From JBGTKH01 sp041744735 (GTDB taxonomy: Bacteria; Planctomycetota; Planctomycetia; Pirellulales; Pirellulaceae), in assembly GCA_041744735.1 (NCBI GenBank), contig JBGTKH010000248.1, positions 1 to 28,185 on the forward strand: a stretch of 28,185 nt of DNA, given 5' to 3'. This document shows positions 1 to 7,625 of this stretch, piece after piece. The notes beneath the pieces were generated by a model that was not told where the DNA came from, made no database searches, and saw only the letters and a list, made by a program, of their open reading frames with translations. Both the position numbers and the translations under genes were made by a program. Numbering within the stretch: the first letter of the stretch is position 1; each line of letters begins with the position of its first letter.

Positions 1-60
1 GTCCGCGAAGCCCCAGTGCGTCGCAAGCTGGGGCTTCGCGGACTCAGCCCCAGCCACCCC
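1..60. repeat. Palindromic dispersed repeat, copy 1 (left part cut by window edge)
   Basis: Positions 1-16 and 28-43 form a perfect 16-bp inverted repeat around an 11-nt loop. It is followed by a tail (41-60) that recurs almost exactly after the hairpin at 18690-18730. The second copy has a complementary left outer arm, so this copy is probably a complete element whose left arm lies outside the window. It is most likely a non-coding mobile or REP-like element. Confidence 0.8.
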
Positions 61-127
61 ATCGATGCGACTATGGAAGAATTGTAGCGTCCGTCGTTGC
101 CACGTGCATTGCGTGGAAACGAAAAAA

Positions 128-216
128 GGGGTCGGGACTCATTTTCAGTTTTGGCAGCAACCTTTGAGCAAACGCGTTGCCCCATGCTGCCAAAATTGAA
201 AATGACTCCCGACCCC
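128..216. repeat. Imperfect inverted repeat, REP/MITE-like element
   Basis: The arms 128-157 and 187-216 are inverted copies with 2 mismatches in 30, separated by about 29 nt. Each arm begins at its outer end with GGGGTCGGGA and continues into a T-rich ATTTTCA segment. Similar GGGGTC-type ends accompany REP-associated tyrosine transposases in other bacteria (recalled, not searched). No transposase gene is present here. Confidence 0.7.
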
Positions 217-244
217 GTTATCGGAGAACTTCCGACGTCCCAAG

Positions 245-766
245 CTATCCCGCCAGCCGCGTGATGCGGTTGACCGGCATGATGGCTTCGGATTCGCTCG
301 GCTGGTAGCGGAACTGCATCAGATACGCGTCTTCCGTGGTGTCGTCGTAGAAGTCGCGGAGCACTGACACGGCGCGAAAACCGGCGCGGCGGAAGAAGAG
401 CTGCGCCGAGAGATTCGTCTCGCGGACTTCCAACAAAATGCGGTTGCGGCGTTGATGCGAGAGTTTGCCGATCAGTTTCTGGACCATCGATTCGCCGATG
501 CCACGGCGGCGAAAGTCGGGATGCACGGCGAAATTCAAAATGTGCAATTGGTTCTTGTGCAACTCGTAAATCATGAAGCCCACCACGCGCTCGTCGTATT
601 CGGCCACCATGCCGATACAGTTGCGTTGGCGCAGGCAGCGGATGAAATCCTCTTCCGACCACGGGAACTCGAAACTGCCGGTTTCAATTTCCAGCACCTC
701 CGGCATGTCGCGCCGAATCATCCAGCGAATGTGCACGCAAACCTGTTGTTTCCCCTGGGGACTCAT
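245..766 (-). CDS. rimI: RimI-like ribosomal-protein alanine N-acetyltransferase (GNAT family)
   Basis: This predicted cytoplasmic enzyme would transfer an acetyl group from acetyl-CoA to a protein N-terminus, as RimI does on ribosomal protein S18. The 173 residues form one GNAT fold. The acetyl-CoA loop RRRGIG is at residues 86-91. The C-terminal half shows the RimI pattern EVRETN..A..FF...GF followed by R.FY and a terminal DAYLMQF. The frame stays open to position 964. I chose the ATG at 764-766 because GGAAGGAG (773-780, minus strand) lies 6 nt upstream and the extra N-terminal residues look unlike GNAT sequence. Other GNAT N-acetyltransferases remain possible because family members differ in substrate. 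It is transcribed divergently from the glycosyltransferase gene. Confidence 0.85.
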   Translation of the reverse strand: MSPQGKQQVCVHIRWMIRRDMPEVLEIETGSFEFPWSEEDFIRCLRQRNCIGMVAEYDERVVGFMIYELHKNQLHILNFAVHPDFRRRGIGESMVQKLIGKLSHQRRNRILLEVRETNLSAQLFFRRAGFRAVSVLRDFYDDTTEDAYLMQFRYQPSESEAIMPVNRITRLAG

Positions 767-1113
767 AGCGGACTCCTTCCTCTTTTTTCCCCGCGACCCG
801 GCCGCTTGACTCTTCCTGGTCAAGCCCCGCGCTCGCACTGGCGATGCCGCAGAAGGGTCGAATGAAGACGCATCGGACAAGTGCGGCAAGGTACCAAACA
901 AGAACTTCTCTGCCAAGATGAACTTGGCTTGATCGGGGAAGACCGGGGCAGACAAAGCGCGCAAGTGGATCCCTGACGGGCAAAACGCTAGCGTTGACGG
1001 CGTTGCGGGGACTGAGCTTGTTTGGCCTCCCGTTTTGTGGTAACCCTCCCGCGCTTGTCGCCGCGCAATGTGCTGCTGGCAACCGAATCGAGTGGTCGCT
1101 CGGAGTCGACTTC
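767..1113. other. Divergent intergenic region with no gene seen
   Basis: This spacer separates rimI from the glycosyltransferase gene and should hold both promoters, but no convincing -35/-10 pair could be picked. A perfect 12-bp palindrome, AACGCTAGCGTT, lies at 984-995 and could be an operator or chance. Open frames across the spacer on either strand are extensions of the flanking genes without ribosome binding sites. Confidence 0.5.
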
Positions 1114-2262
1114 ATGCGCGTCTTATACGACGGGATCATTTACAGCCATCAAGTCGCGGGAGGCATCAATCGCTACTTTGCGAACATCATTGGGTACCTG
1201 CCAGCCAGCATCACGCCGATTTTGACAGCTTCGCAGCGGTCCGAAGTCAACTATCCGCAGCACGCGAACTTGGAACTGTATCTTTTGCCGCAGCCGTCGT
1301 CTTTTGGAAGGCTGCGGTGGTTCAAGAGCCTTCAGCAGCGGCGATTCTTTCGTTGGGCATCGCGACGGGCGCGGCCTGACGTTGTGCATCCGACATATTA
1401 TGATTGCCTCACGCGCCGAAACTTTTCGTCGTTTAACCGGCCCGTTGTGTTGACGGTACACGACTTTGTTCACGAACGTTTTCCTGAGACGCTCGACCCA
1501 CAGGGCAAGCACGCGGCGCTGAAACGGGAAGCAATTGACTCGGCCGACGCCATCATCTGCGTTTCAGAAAACACGAAACGCGACTTGCTCGAGTACCATG
1601 ATGTCGACGAGCAAAAGGTTTCCGTTATCTATTTGGCTTCACAGATTTCGCCCCGTGAGCATCCGTCAGCGCTGCCCCAATCACAACGCCCCTATTACTT
1701 GTATGTCGGCAGCCGTGCGACTTACAAAAACTTTGACGGTTTATTGCGCGCTATGCGGCACGTGGCACGCAGATATCCCGACATGCAGCTTGTGACGGTG
1801 GGCCCGCCGTTCAGCGCGCAGGAACAGGTGCAGATCGGCGACTTGCATTTGAACGATCACGTGGTCAACGTCGGCTATGCAGCAGACGATCGGCTGGCCC
1901 AGCTATACGGGTCGGCGATGGCGCTGGTGTATCCGTCGCTCTACGAAGGTTTCGGGATTCCGCCGTTGGAGGCCATGAGTTGCGGCGCCCCCGTCGTTGC
2001 GTCCGCAAATTCCAGCATCCCAGAAGTTGTTGGAAATGCCGCGCTGCTGTTTGATCCAATGCGCCAAGATGATCTGACGGACATCTTGCTGGATTTTCCG
2101 CAGAACGATCAGCTTCGCCGCACACTGGTCGCTCGCGGTTATCAGCGGGCGAAACAGTTTAGCTGGAGCCGGACCGCGCAGCAGACATTGGACGTTTATC
2201 AATCGTTAGTCGATACAGTACCCTCGGTTCGTCGCGCTGGTCCGCAACGAATGGCTGGCTAA
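1114..2262 (+). CDS. GT4-family glycosyltransferase (group 1)
   Basis: This is a retaining, nucleotide-sugar-dependent glycosyltransferase of 382 residues with the GT-B fold, probably acting at the inner membrane on polysaccharide or glycoconjugate synthesis. The N-terminal domain begins MRVLYDG and has the glycine loop GGINRYF. The C-terminal domain carries the GT4 signature EGFGIPPLE with the E-x7-E pair at residues 278 and 286, followed by AMSCGAPVVAS and PEVVGNAALLFDP. I chose the ATG at 1114 because GGAG lies 8 nt upstream; the frame extends back to 994 without GT-like sequence. The donor and acceptor cannot be told. No other polysaccharide genes are adjacent. Confidence 0.88.
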   Translation: MRVLYDGIIYSHQVAGGINRYFANIIGYLPASITPILTASQRSEVNYPQHANLELYLLPQPSSFGRLRWFKSLQQRRFFRWASRRARPDVVHPTYYDCLTRRNFSSFNRPVVLTVHDFVHERFPETLDPQGKHAALKREAIDSADAIICVSENTKRDLLEYHDVDEQKVSVIYLASQISPREHPSALPQSQRPYYLYVGSRATYKNFDGLLRAMRHVARRYPDMQLVTVGPPFSAQEQVQIGDLHLNDHVVNVGYAADDRLAQLYGSAMALVYPSLYEGFGIPPLEAMSCGAPVVASANSSIPEVVGNAALLFDPMRQDDLTDILLDFPQNDQLRRTLVARGYQRAKQFSWSRTAQQTLDVYQSLVDTVPSVRRAGPQRMAG

Positions 2263-2386
2263 GTACGTTGTATTTGGGATACTGCTCCTCGCTGTGATTG
2301 CAGGTTTCGCGTTATTCCCGCGATAGGGTCGCCTGACACTGCCTGACAACTGCCACGCTTGGTTGTGAAACCATTTGCTGGATTCG

Positions 2387-2456
2387 TAGGATGGACGCCC
2401 TCGTCCGTCCGATGTCTCACCCGGATTCCTGGTCGGACGAGGGCGTCCAACCTACA
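2387..2456. repeat. Imperfect palindromic repeat
   Basis: The arms 2387-2408 and 2435-2456 match as inverted copies with 1 mismatch in 22, with a 26-nt loop. The arms read GTAGGATGGACGCCCTCGTC outward-in. The element lies in the 343-nt gap between the glycosyltransferase and the DUF1559 gene; the rest of that gap shows no gene. It could fold as RNA and act as a terminator, but no T-tract follows it. A dispersed repeat is more likely. Confidence 0.7.
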
Positions 2457-2605
2457 AACCGTATCACCACCCCACGCTTGACACGGGAGTTGGCGGCAGG
2501 TTAGATAAATTTCGTGAACCCGTTCGGGTGTCGATCTGGAGCTGCATCCCATCTCTAGTTCATCTGCTTCATAGCGCACCGAGTTTGCAGATCGGATGAG
2601 GTCCT

Positions 2606-3538
2606 ATGTGTAACAGACGTGGCTTTACGCTGGTCGAGTTGCTGGTGGTGATTGCGATTATCGGCATCCTTGTGGCGTTGCTCTTGCCGGCGGTGCAGGC
2701 GGCGCGGGAGGCGGCGCGGCGCACTCAGTGCGTGAACAACGAAAAGCAACTCGCGCTGGGACTGCACAACTTCCACGATAATTTTCGTGCGTTTCCCAAG
2801 CACGTTTCACCGGGCGGGGCCACGGGCGTCAGTTGGATCTCGCTGATCCTGCCGTTCATTGAACAGCATGCCATCGCTGACCAAATCCTGCCGAACGCTG
2901 CGGGGTACGCGGCGGGCCAGAATGCGAATCGAGTCGCGGGCAAGCACCAAATTTCCACGCTGCTCTGCCCCAGTTGCAACGACAAACGATCAAGCAGCGC
3001 GATCGACGACATCACCGGGTTCGGCAATGCCAACACGACGCACTACGTGGGCAACATGGGGCCGATTGGCAATCTCCCGGGCGGCGGCACGTACAACTTT
3101 AATCCGTCCACGCAAGGCTTGATCGCATGCGACGGTGTGCTGATGCTGCATCCACTAGTGGTAACGTCGAATCCTGCGAGTCCCACGTCGATCACGATGG
3201 CAGAAATCACCGACGGCACCAGCAACACGTTGATGCTGTTCGAATGTGGGTGGAAAGGGATGGAGGTGTCTCCGGGTTCGTATCGTTCCTGGGTCCGCGG
3301 CACTTCCTGGAACGGCGACTCAGCGACCGCCAAGAATGTGCAGAACGCCATGAACACCGTGAAGTACAACGGCGGCGGCAACTTCAACAGCATCAGCATG
3401 GGCAGCAATCATCCTCAAGGATGCAACGTCTGCCTGGCTGACGGCAGCGTCAGGTTTTTGAGCAAGACCATCGACCTGAACCGCGTGTTGCTGCCGCTGG
3501 CCAGCCGCGGAGGCGGGGAAGCCGTCGCGGTCCCCTAG
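2606..3538 (+). CDS. DUF1559 H-X9-DG pseudopilin
   Basis: This 310-residue exported protein has a type IV prepilin N-terminus: a short basic leader MCNRRG, a cleavage site between Gly6 and Phe7, Glu at +5 of the mature protein, and a hydrophobic helix running to about residue 32. The DUF1559 block follows (AREAARRTQC, LHNFHDNFRAFP). The C-terminus has the H-X9-DG motif (HPQGCNVCLADGSV). Such proteins are greatly expanded in planctomycetes, and their individual roles are mostly unknown. GAGG ends 5 nt before the ATG. The stop codon TAG is part of the terminal repeat of the element at 3535-3667, so the last residues may have been set by its insertion. No partner gene is cotranscribed. Confidence 0.9.
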   Translation: MCNRRGFTLVELLVVIAIIGILVALLLPAVQAAREAARRTQCVNNEKQLALGLHNFHDNFRAFPKHVSPGGATGVSWISLILPFIEQHAIADQILPNAAGYAAGQNANRVAGKHQISTLLCPSCNDKRSSSAIDDITGFGNANTTHYVGNMGPIGNLPGGGTYNFNPSTQGLIACDGVLMLHPLVVTSNPASPTSITMAEITDGTSNTLMLFECGWKGMEVSPGSYRSWVRGTSWNGDSATAKNVQNAMNTVKYNGGGNFNSISMGSNHPQGCNVCLADGSVRFLSKTIDLNRVLLPLASRGGGEAVAVP

Positions 3539-3667
3539 TGCTTTGTCAAAGCGTAGTTTTAGGGTTGGCCAACTTCGTGGCGTAAGCTTCCAGCTTGCGT
3601 TTCTGGGATGAAATCGGATTGGCAAGCAGGATGCTTACCCCACTTTTTAACTTTGACGAAGCACTAG
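3535..3667. repeat. MITE-like element with terminal inverted repeats
   Basis: The termini 3535-3551 and 3651-3667 are inverted copies with 1 mismatch in 17, each ending in CTAG. An inner inverted pair, about 3577-3598 and 3621-3642, matches with roughly 3 mismatches in 22. The element is about 133 bp and too short to encode a protein. Its left end supplies the TAG stop of the DUF1559 gene. It could also form a strong hairpin in convergent transcripts from the DUF1559 (+) and RsbW-like (-) genes. Confidence 0.75.
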
Positions 3668-3675
3668 ATTTGCGG

Positions 3676-4179
3676 TCAACATGATCGGCGATCGCGATTC
3701 GCATCACGTTCGAGCATCATCACGACGCAGTTACCCGGCGGATGAAACTGCACGCGCGTCATGAAATGCCGCATCAGCAACAAGCCCCGGCCGGGACATA
3801 GCCGTTCCAAATTCTCCGGGGTTGTTGGATCGGGAATTTGATCCGCGGCGAAACCTGGACCCTGGTCTCGAATGCGGACCCAAACTTTCTCTTTCGTAAC
3901 GACGAAGGAGATCCGCAACTTCTTGGCCGGATTCGATTCGTTGCCGTGCCGCAGCGCGTTGGAGAGCGCCTCGCCCAAGGCAACCTCCACGGCCACAATG
4001 TCTCGGTCGCTGTATGCAAAGTCACTCAAGCAGGCGACGATCTGCTGGGCGACTTGCGCGGCCCGCTGCGGCAGACTGGCCACGACATACGTGCCACGCT
4101 GTGCTTCGTCGGTGATTTGACGGTTTGCCCCATGCATTTCGCTTGCGGCCCCGGCACACCCCATGTGTGTCATGCTCAT
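3676..4179 (-). CDS. RsbW/SpoIIAB-like serine-kinase anti-sigma-type ATPase
   Basis: This 167-residue cytoplasmic protein is a GHKL ATPase of the HATPase_c_2 type, as in RsbW and SpoIIAB, which bind sigma factors and phosphorylate STAS antagonists. The N-box is EALSNALRHGN (Glu70, Asn74). The G1 box is DQGPGF at 105-110 and the G2 box is GRGLLLMRHF from about 130. It is the last gene of the minus-strand block and starts 43 nt after a STAS-domain gene, its expected partner class. GGAGG lies about 7 nt before the ATG at 4177-4179. No sigma factor gene is visible in the window, so the true client is unknown. It may regulate another protein rather than sigma. Confidence 0.85.
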   Translation of the reverse strand: MSMTHMGCAGAASEMHGANRQITDEAQRGTYVVASLPQRAAQVAQQIVACLSDFAYSDRDIVAVEVALGEALSNALRHGNESNPAKKLRISFVVTKEKVWVRIRDQGPGFAADQIPDPTTPENLERLCPGRGLLLMRHFMTRVQFHPPGNCVVMMLERDANRDRRSC

Positions 4180-4222
4180 CGTGAATCCTCCATAAAAAGT
4201 TGCTCATAAACCGATATGCGTA

Positions 4223-5284
4223 TTAGTTCTGTGGGGAGTTGGCCGCTGCCCCAAACTCCGCTTCGATCCTAGCGGGCCGGTCGGATCGAACCTGGCACCG
4301 CGCCAATTGATACTCCATGCCGCCGATCATGGCCGCTGGGTTGGCAAAGTACAGCGACAACAGATCGTCGTCCTTCGACGGCAAGACACCGCTGCGCCGC
4401 ACGGTGGCGGAGATCAGCAGCACGTAAAAATCGTCGCCATCCGGCGGTGTGCGAACCTCCACGGAGAATTGGCCGTTGCTTCCCGCGCGGGCGACAGTCA
4501 GTCCCTCGGCCAACGTCTGCGAAACTTCCTTCATTTCGAACAGTTGCCCTGATGAGACGCCGTACTTGCGCGGCGGAACAAAGCCCGCCGCCCACACCAC
4601 GACAATGGTTCCGCGGCCATCCAGTATCACGCCGCGATCGCGAGAGGACACCGTCCCTTCCACCTTCCCTGCGGCGGACTGCGAACCTGCATACGACGCA
4701 TAGCCGCGCGGCAGTTTGGGACCGGCGAAGAACAGTTGATAGGTGTACCAAGTGATTCCCAGCAGCAACAGCAGCGCCGCGATCGTGCCACCGATGAGCG
4801 TGGCGGGCGACTTCTCGCGCAATTGCGCGGCAAGCACATTCCACTGACTCGGTCGAATGGCATGCTTCGCCTTGTACTGTGCGGCCGTTTCGATTCTGAC
4901 TTTCTCCCACTCGTCGAACACGCCCAAATCGAGCAGCGCCTCTTTGGCCGATGGATACACGGGAATGATGCGTTTGAAGTGCGCCACCTCGAAGGCTTGC
5001 TTCAAGTTGCCACCCAAACAGCACACACAAACCCGCAGCTTTTGCTTCGCCGCGTGTTTGCGCACCGCGGCCAGCATTCCCAGAAACTGTGAGGTTACAT
5101 GCAGCGTCAACTGAGAACAGTCAAACAGCACGCCCGATTCCGCCCCGGGAAGCTGCTCGAGCACCTGATCTTTCATGTCTTCGAGCACAAACTCGTGCAT
5201 GACGCTTTTGACAAGAATCCTGACGACCAACACCCCGTGATCGATGTGCAGGGTCATCGTATCGGTCTGGGCAACGGCTTCCAT
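4223..5284 (-). CDS. STAS-domain protein with one transmembrane helix and an extracytoplasmic domain
   Basis: The protein has 353 residues. Residues 1-125 form a STAS (anti-anti-sigma-like) domain: the pattern VLFDCSQLTLHVTSQFLGML matches the loop that carries the phosphorylated Ser/Thr in SpoIIAA, here Thr64/Ser65. A charged linker follows, then a hydrophobic segment at about 162-186, then about 165 residues that should lie outside the cytoplasm and are not recognised. The position beside an RsbW-like kinase suggests its STAS domain is the kinase's substrate or binding partner, now tied to the membrane. AAGGAG precedes the ATG by 7 nt. The gene starts 22 nt after the PilM-like gene. A STAS domain joined to a periplasmic domain is unusual, and its ligand is unknown. 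Confidence 0.75.
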   Translation of the reverse strand: MEAVAQTDTMTLHIDHGVLVVRILVKSVMHEFVLEDMKDQVLEQLPGAESGVLFDCSQLTLHVTSQFLGMLAAVRKHAAKQKLRVCVCCLGGNLKQAFEVAHFKRIIPVYPSAKEALLDLGVFDEWEKVRIETAAQYKAKHAIRPSQWNVLAAQLREKSPATLIGGTIAALLLLLGITWYTYQLFFAGPKLPRGYASYAGSQSAAGKVEGTVSSRDRGVILDGRGTIVVVWAAGFVPPRKYGVSSGQLFEMKEVSQTLAEGLTVARAGSNGQFSVEVRTPPDGDDFYVLLISATVRRSGVLPSKDDDLLSLYFANPAAMIGGMEYQLARCQVRSDRPARIEAEFGAAANSPQN

Positions 5285-5306
5285 TTCCGGACTCCTTATA
5301 ATGAGT

Positions 5307-7625
5307 TTACATTGCTTCCACTAAATCCGACTCCAGCCATGCTCCGCGCCAGAAGAATCGCAATAGTCCGTGCAGATACATTCCGCCGCCAACACACCAC
5401 AGACGCTGCACGGATTGTCCTTGATACTCACTCTTCAGGGCAGCCAACGAGCGTTCGACGTCCTTGACCAGCTTCATCAATTCCGGTTCCAGCGCGCCAT
5501 AGAATTGATTGATGCGCGGGGCATTCAGCGGGTTTCGCTTTAGCCTTTCCGCCGGGGCGAAGGATAAGTTGTATTCTTTGATCAGCGCCCGCACAAAATC
5601 GTTCCCGCCCAAACCGAAACTGCGGAACCAGACGGAAGTCGGCGAACTGACGACGATGTTCGTGGCCTCGCTGCCGACGTCCATCAAAACCACCGGGGGC
5701 AGCGCGTCCGCAGCCCGGTCATTGGCGTCGCCGTCGCCATCCCGTTCAGCCGTGATGAAAAACTCGCGCACAGCGAAATTGTGAAGCGCTAAACAGTCAC
5801 TCTGTAAGACATCTACCTGCATATCCACGCCTTTAAAAGGCGCCAGATGATCGTCGACGAAGTCGTGCTTTGCGGCTATTAGCATCACCTGATGTGGATG
5901 ATATGATTCAGCGCTATTGGCATTATCTGCATCCGATGGTTCATCCAAGATCTGATAATCCCAGGTAAGCTCTCCCAGGGGGAACGGAATCTGGTGGCCG
6001 ACCTCATGTTTGATCAGGTCTTCAAGCTTCTTCTGATGTACGCGCGGCACTTCGAAGAACCGCCCCAGCAGTTTTGCGCCGGCGATGGATACGCAGACTT
6101 GGTCCGCCGCCATGTCATTGCGATCCATGAACGTTTTAAGCGTTTCCTGAATCAGCGGCGTCCGCTCGAAGCCCACGTCCGGTTGTCCGATCAGCTTTTG
6201 GTGTTCCACGAAGTCGCAGGCCAGCACCTGGACTCGGCCATCCTTCGGGTCGTACGACAGCTTGACCGCTTTCAGCGACGATCCGCCCACATCCAAACCC
6301 CAGGCCGTTTTCGCAAGGGGCTTGCGGCGGCCGAGCGTGAACTGGGGCAGAAAACTCTTCTTCGTTTCCGTGGGCATCAAGTTCACATTGACGTGTGCCA
6401 GTCCGACTCCCTGCAGGGCCAAACCCATGGCGACGCAGAAGCGGCCGGGATGCTCGCGCAGTAGTTCGCGGCGCACCGCCTCATCGGCGTCGAACTGGGC
6501 CGCGCCGCCCAACCAGTCGATCGTGCAACCGAGCAAGCTGGCCTGTGGCTGCGCGGCCCACGGGACGGCGGCGGCGCGCGGGTCTTTCAATTGCGCCTTC
6601 AAACGCTGTTGAAGCTGCTCGAAATGTCGGCCGGCCAGAGCATTGTTTGGGTCGAGTTTGAGCAGCCGCTCGGCGACTCCCAGCAATGTTTCGTCCACGA
6701 TCGGCTCGGTGCGCAAATCGCTCATCAGCCACGCCAACTCGGTGACGTGACTGATCAGCTCCTCGCTGTCTGCCGTGCGCGCGACGGCCGGAATCTTGCG
6801 GAGCAGTTCGAGTGACTGTGCGTATTGCGACTGAGCCAACCGCTTTTTGGCCGCCTCTTCCAGTCGCTGCCGAAGTTGCTCGGAAAGTTCCCGCGCTTGC
6901 TTGTTGTTCGGCTGTAAGGTCAGCAAGCGATCCAATCGCGGAGCCAGCTCCAGCCAGCGCTTGGCCTGTAATGCTTCGCGGATCTCACCAGCCAGCGACA
7001 GCACCTCGCGGCGTTTGGCGTGCGCCGACTCCAGAACCTGCACGAGTTCCTGGCTGCGCAGCGCCTGTGGGACAGCGTCGAGTATGCCAATCGCCCTTTC
7101 GTAGGCATGAGCCGTCAGACACTGCCGCGCCGTCTCCGTTGCGGTGTCGGCCCGAGCCCGTTGCTGATCGCGGGCAGCCAGTACTGTCTTGAGTTGATTA
7201 GAAGCCTGCTGAACCAGCGACTTAAGCCGCACTTGCTTGTTCGTCGCCAGCGGCCGTAAGAGCATAATTGCATCATCGTACTGATGCTGTTGTTCCAACT
7301 CGGCGGCCCTGGCCAGATCGTGCTGAAACTGTTCGATGCGGTCTTTAGTGGCGGCGGCCACGTGGTGCCCGCAATGTCCGCAATAGGTTTCGCTGCTGGC
7401 ATGCAGCGTGCCACAGCTTTCACAAGATTCCCACAACGGCTGCCCGCATTGCACGCAGAACTTGCGGTCCCGGGCATTGTCGGATTCACAGTGACCGCAA
7501 GAGATCGCTCCAGCCACCGGTTTGCTGTTGTCGCCGTCTTGGTGCGCGTGCGGCGGCGCCGCCGGCTGACAGCGTGTGGCCCCGTTTCGTGAGTGTCCAT
7601 CTCGGCTCATTAGGTTTGCGTGCAT
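5307..7625 (-). CDS. Zinc-ribbon/TPR/PilM-like fusion protein
   Basis: The protein has 772 residues. Residues 43-85 hold two zinc ribbons (CxxC pairs at 43/46, 57/60, 68/71, 82/85). Residues about 90-345 are charged and helical with TPR-like repeats. Residues about 435-762 are a PilM/FtsA-type actin-fold domain: WGLDVGGSSLKAVKL near 442, IPFPL near 546, VLMDVGSEATNIVV near 647 and CVGGG near 744. PilM is the cytoplasmic ATP-binding part of the type IV pilus alignment complex and normally binds PilN. The segment at about 385-417 (RFCVAMGLALQGVG...VNLMP) resembles the end of planctomycete PilM proteins but comes before the domain. I chose the ATG at 7623-7625 because it overlaps the previous stop as TAATG behind GGAG; an in-frame ATG at 7658 has no such site. 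No PilN, PilO or pilus motor gene lies nearby. Confidence 0.8.
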   Translation of the reverse strand: MHANLMSRDGHSRNGATRCQPAAPPHAHQDGDNSKPVAGAISCGHCESDNARDRKFCVQCGQPLWESCESCGTLHASSETYCGHCGHHVAAATKDRIEQFQHDLARAAELEQQHQYDDAIMLLRPLATNKQVRLKSLVQQASNQLKTVLAARDQQRARADTATETARQCLTAHAYERAIGILDAVPQALRSQELVQVLESAHAKRREVLSLAGEIREALQAKRWLELAPRLDRLLTLQPNNKQARELSEQLRQRLEEAAKKRLAQSQYAQSLELLRKIPAVARTADSEELISHVTELAWLMSDLRTEPIVDETLLGVAERLLKLDPNNALAGRHFEQLQQRLKAQLKDPRAAAVPWAAQPQASLLGCTIDWLGGAAQFDADEAVRRELLREHPGRFCVAMGLALQGVGLAHVNVNLMPTETKKSFLPQFTLGRRKPLAKTAWGLDVGGSSLKAVKLSYDPKDGRVQVLACDFVEHQKLIGQPDVGFERTPLIQETLKTFMDRNDMAADQVCVSIAGAKLLGRFFEVPRVHQKKLEDLIKHEVGHQIPFPLGELTWDYQILDEPSDADNANSAESYHPHQVMLIAAKHDFVDDHLAPFKGVDMQVDVLQSDCLALHNFAVREFFITAERDGDGDANDRAADALPPVVLMDVGSEATNIVVSSPTSVWFRSFGLGGNDFVRALIKEYNLSFAPAERLKRNPLNAPRINQFYGALEPELMKLVKDVERSLAALKSEYQGQSVQRLWCVGGGMYLHGLLRFFWRGAWLESDLVEAM

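Noticed and set aside
5285..5306. Frameshift that would restore a normal PilM C-terminus
   Set aside because: Only 22 nt separate the stop from the STAS gene start, so a missing PilM tail cannot be hidden there.
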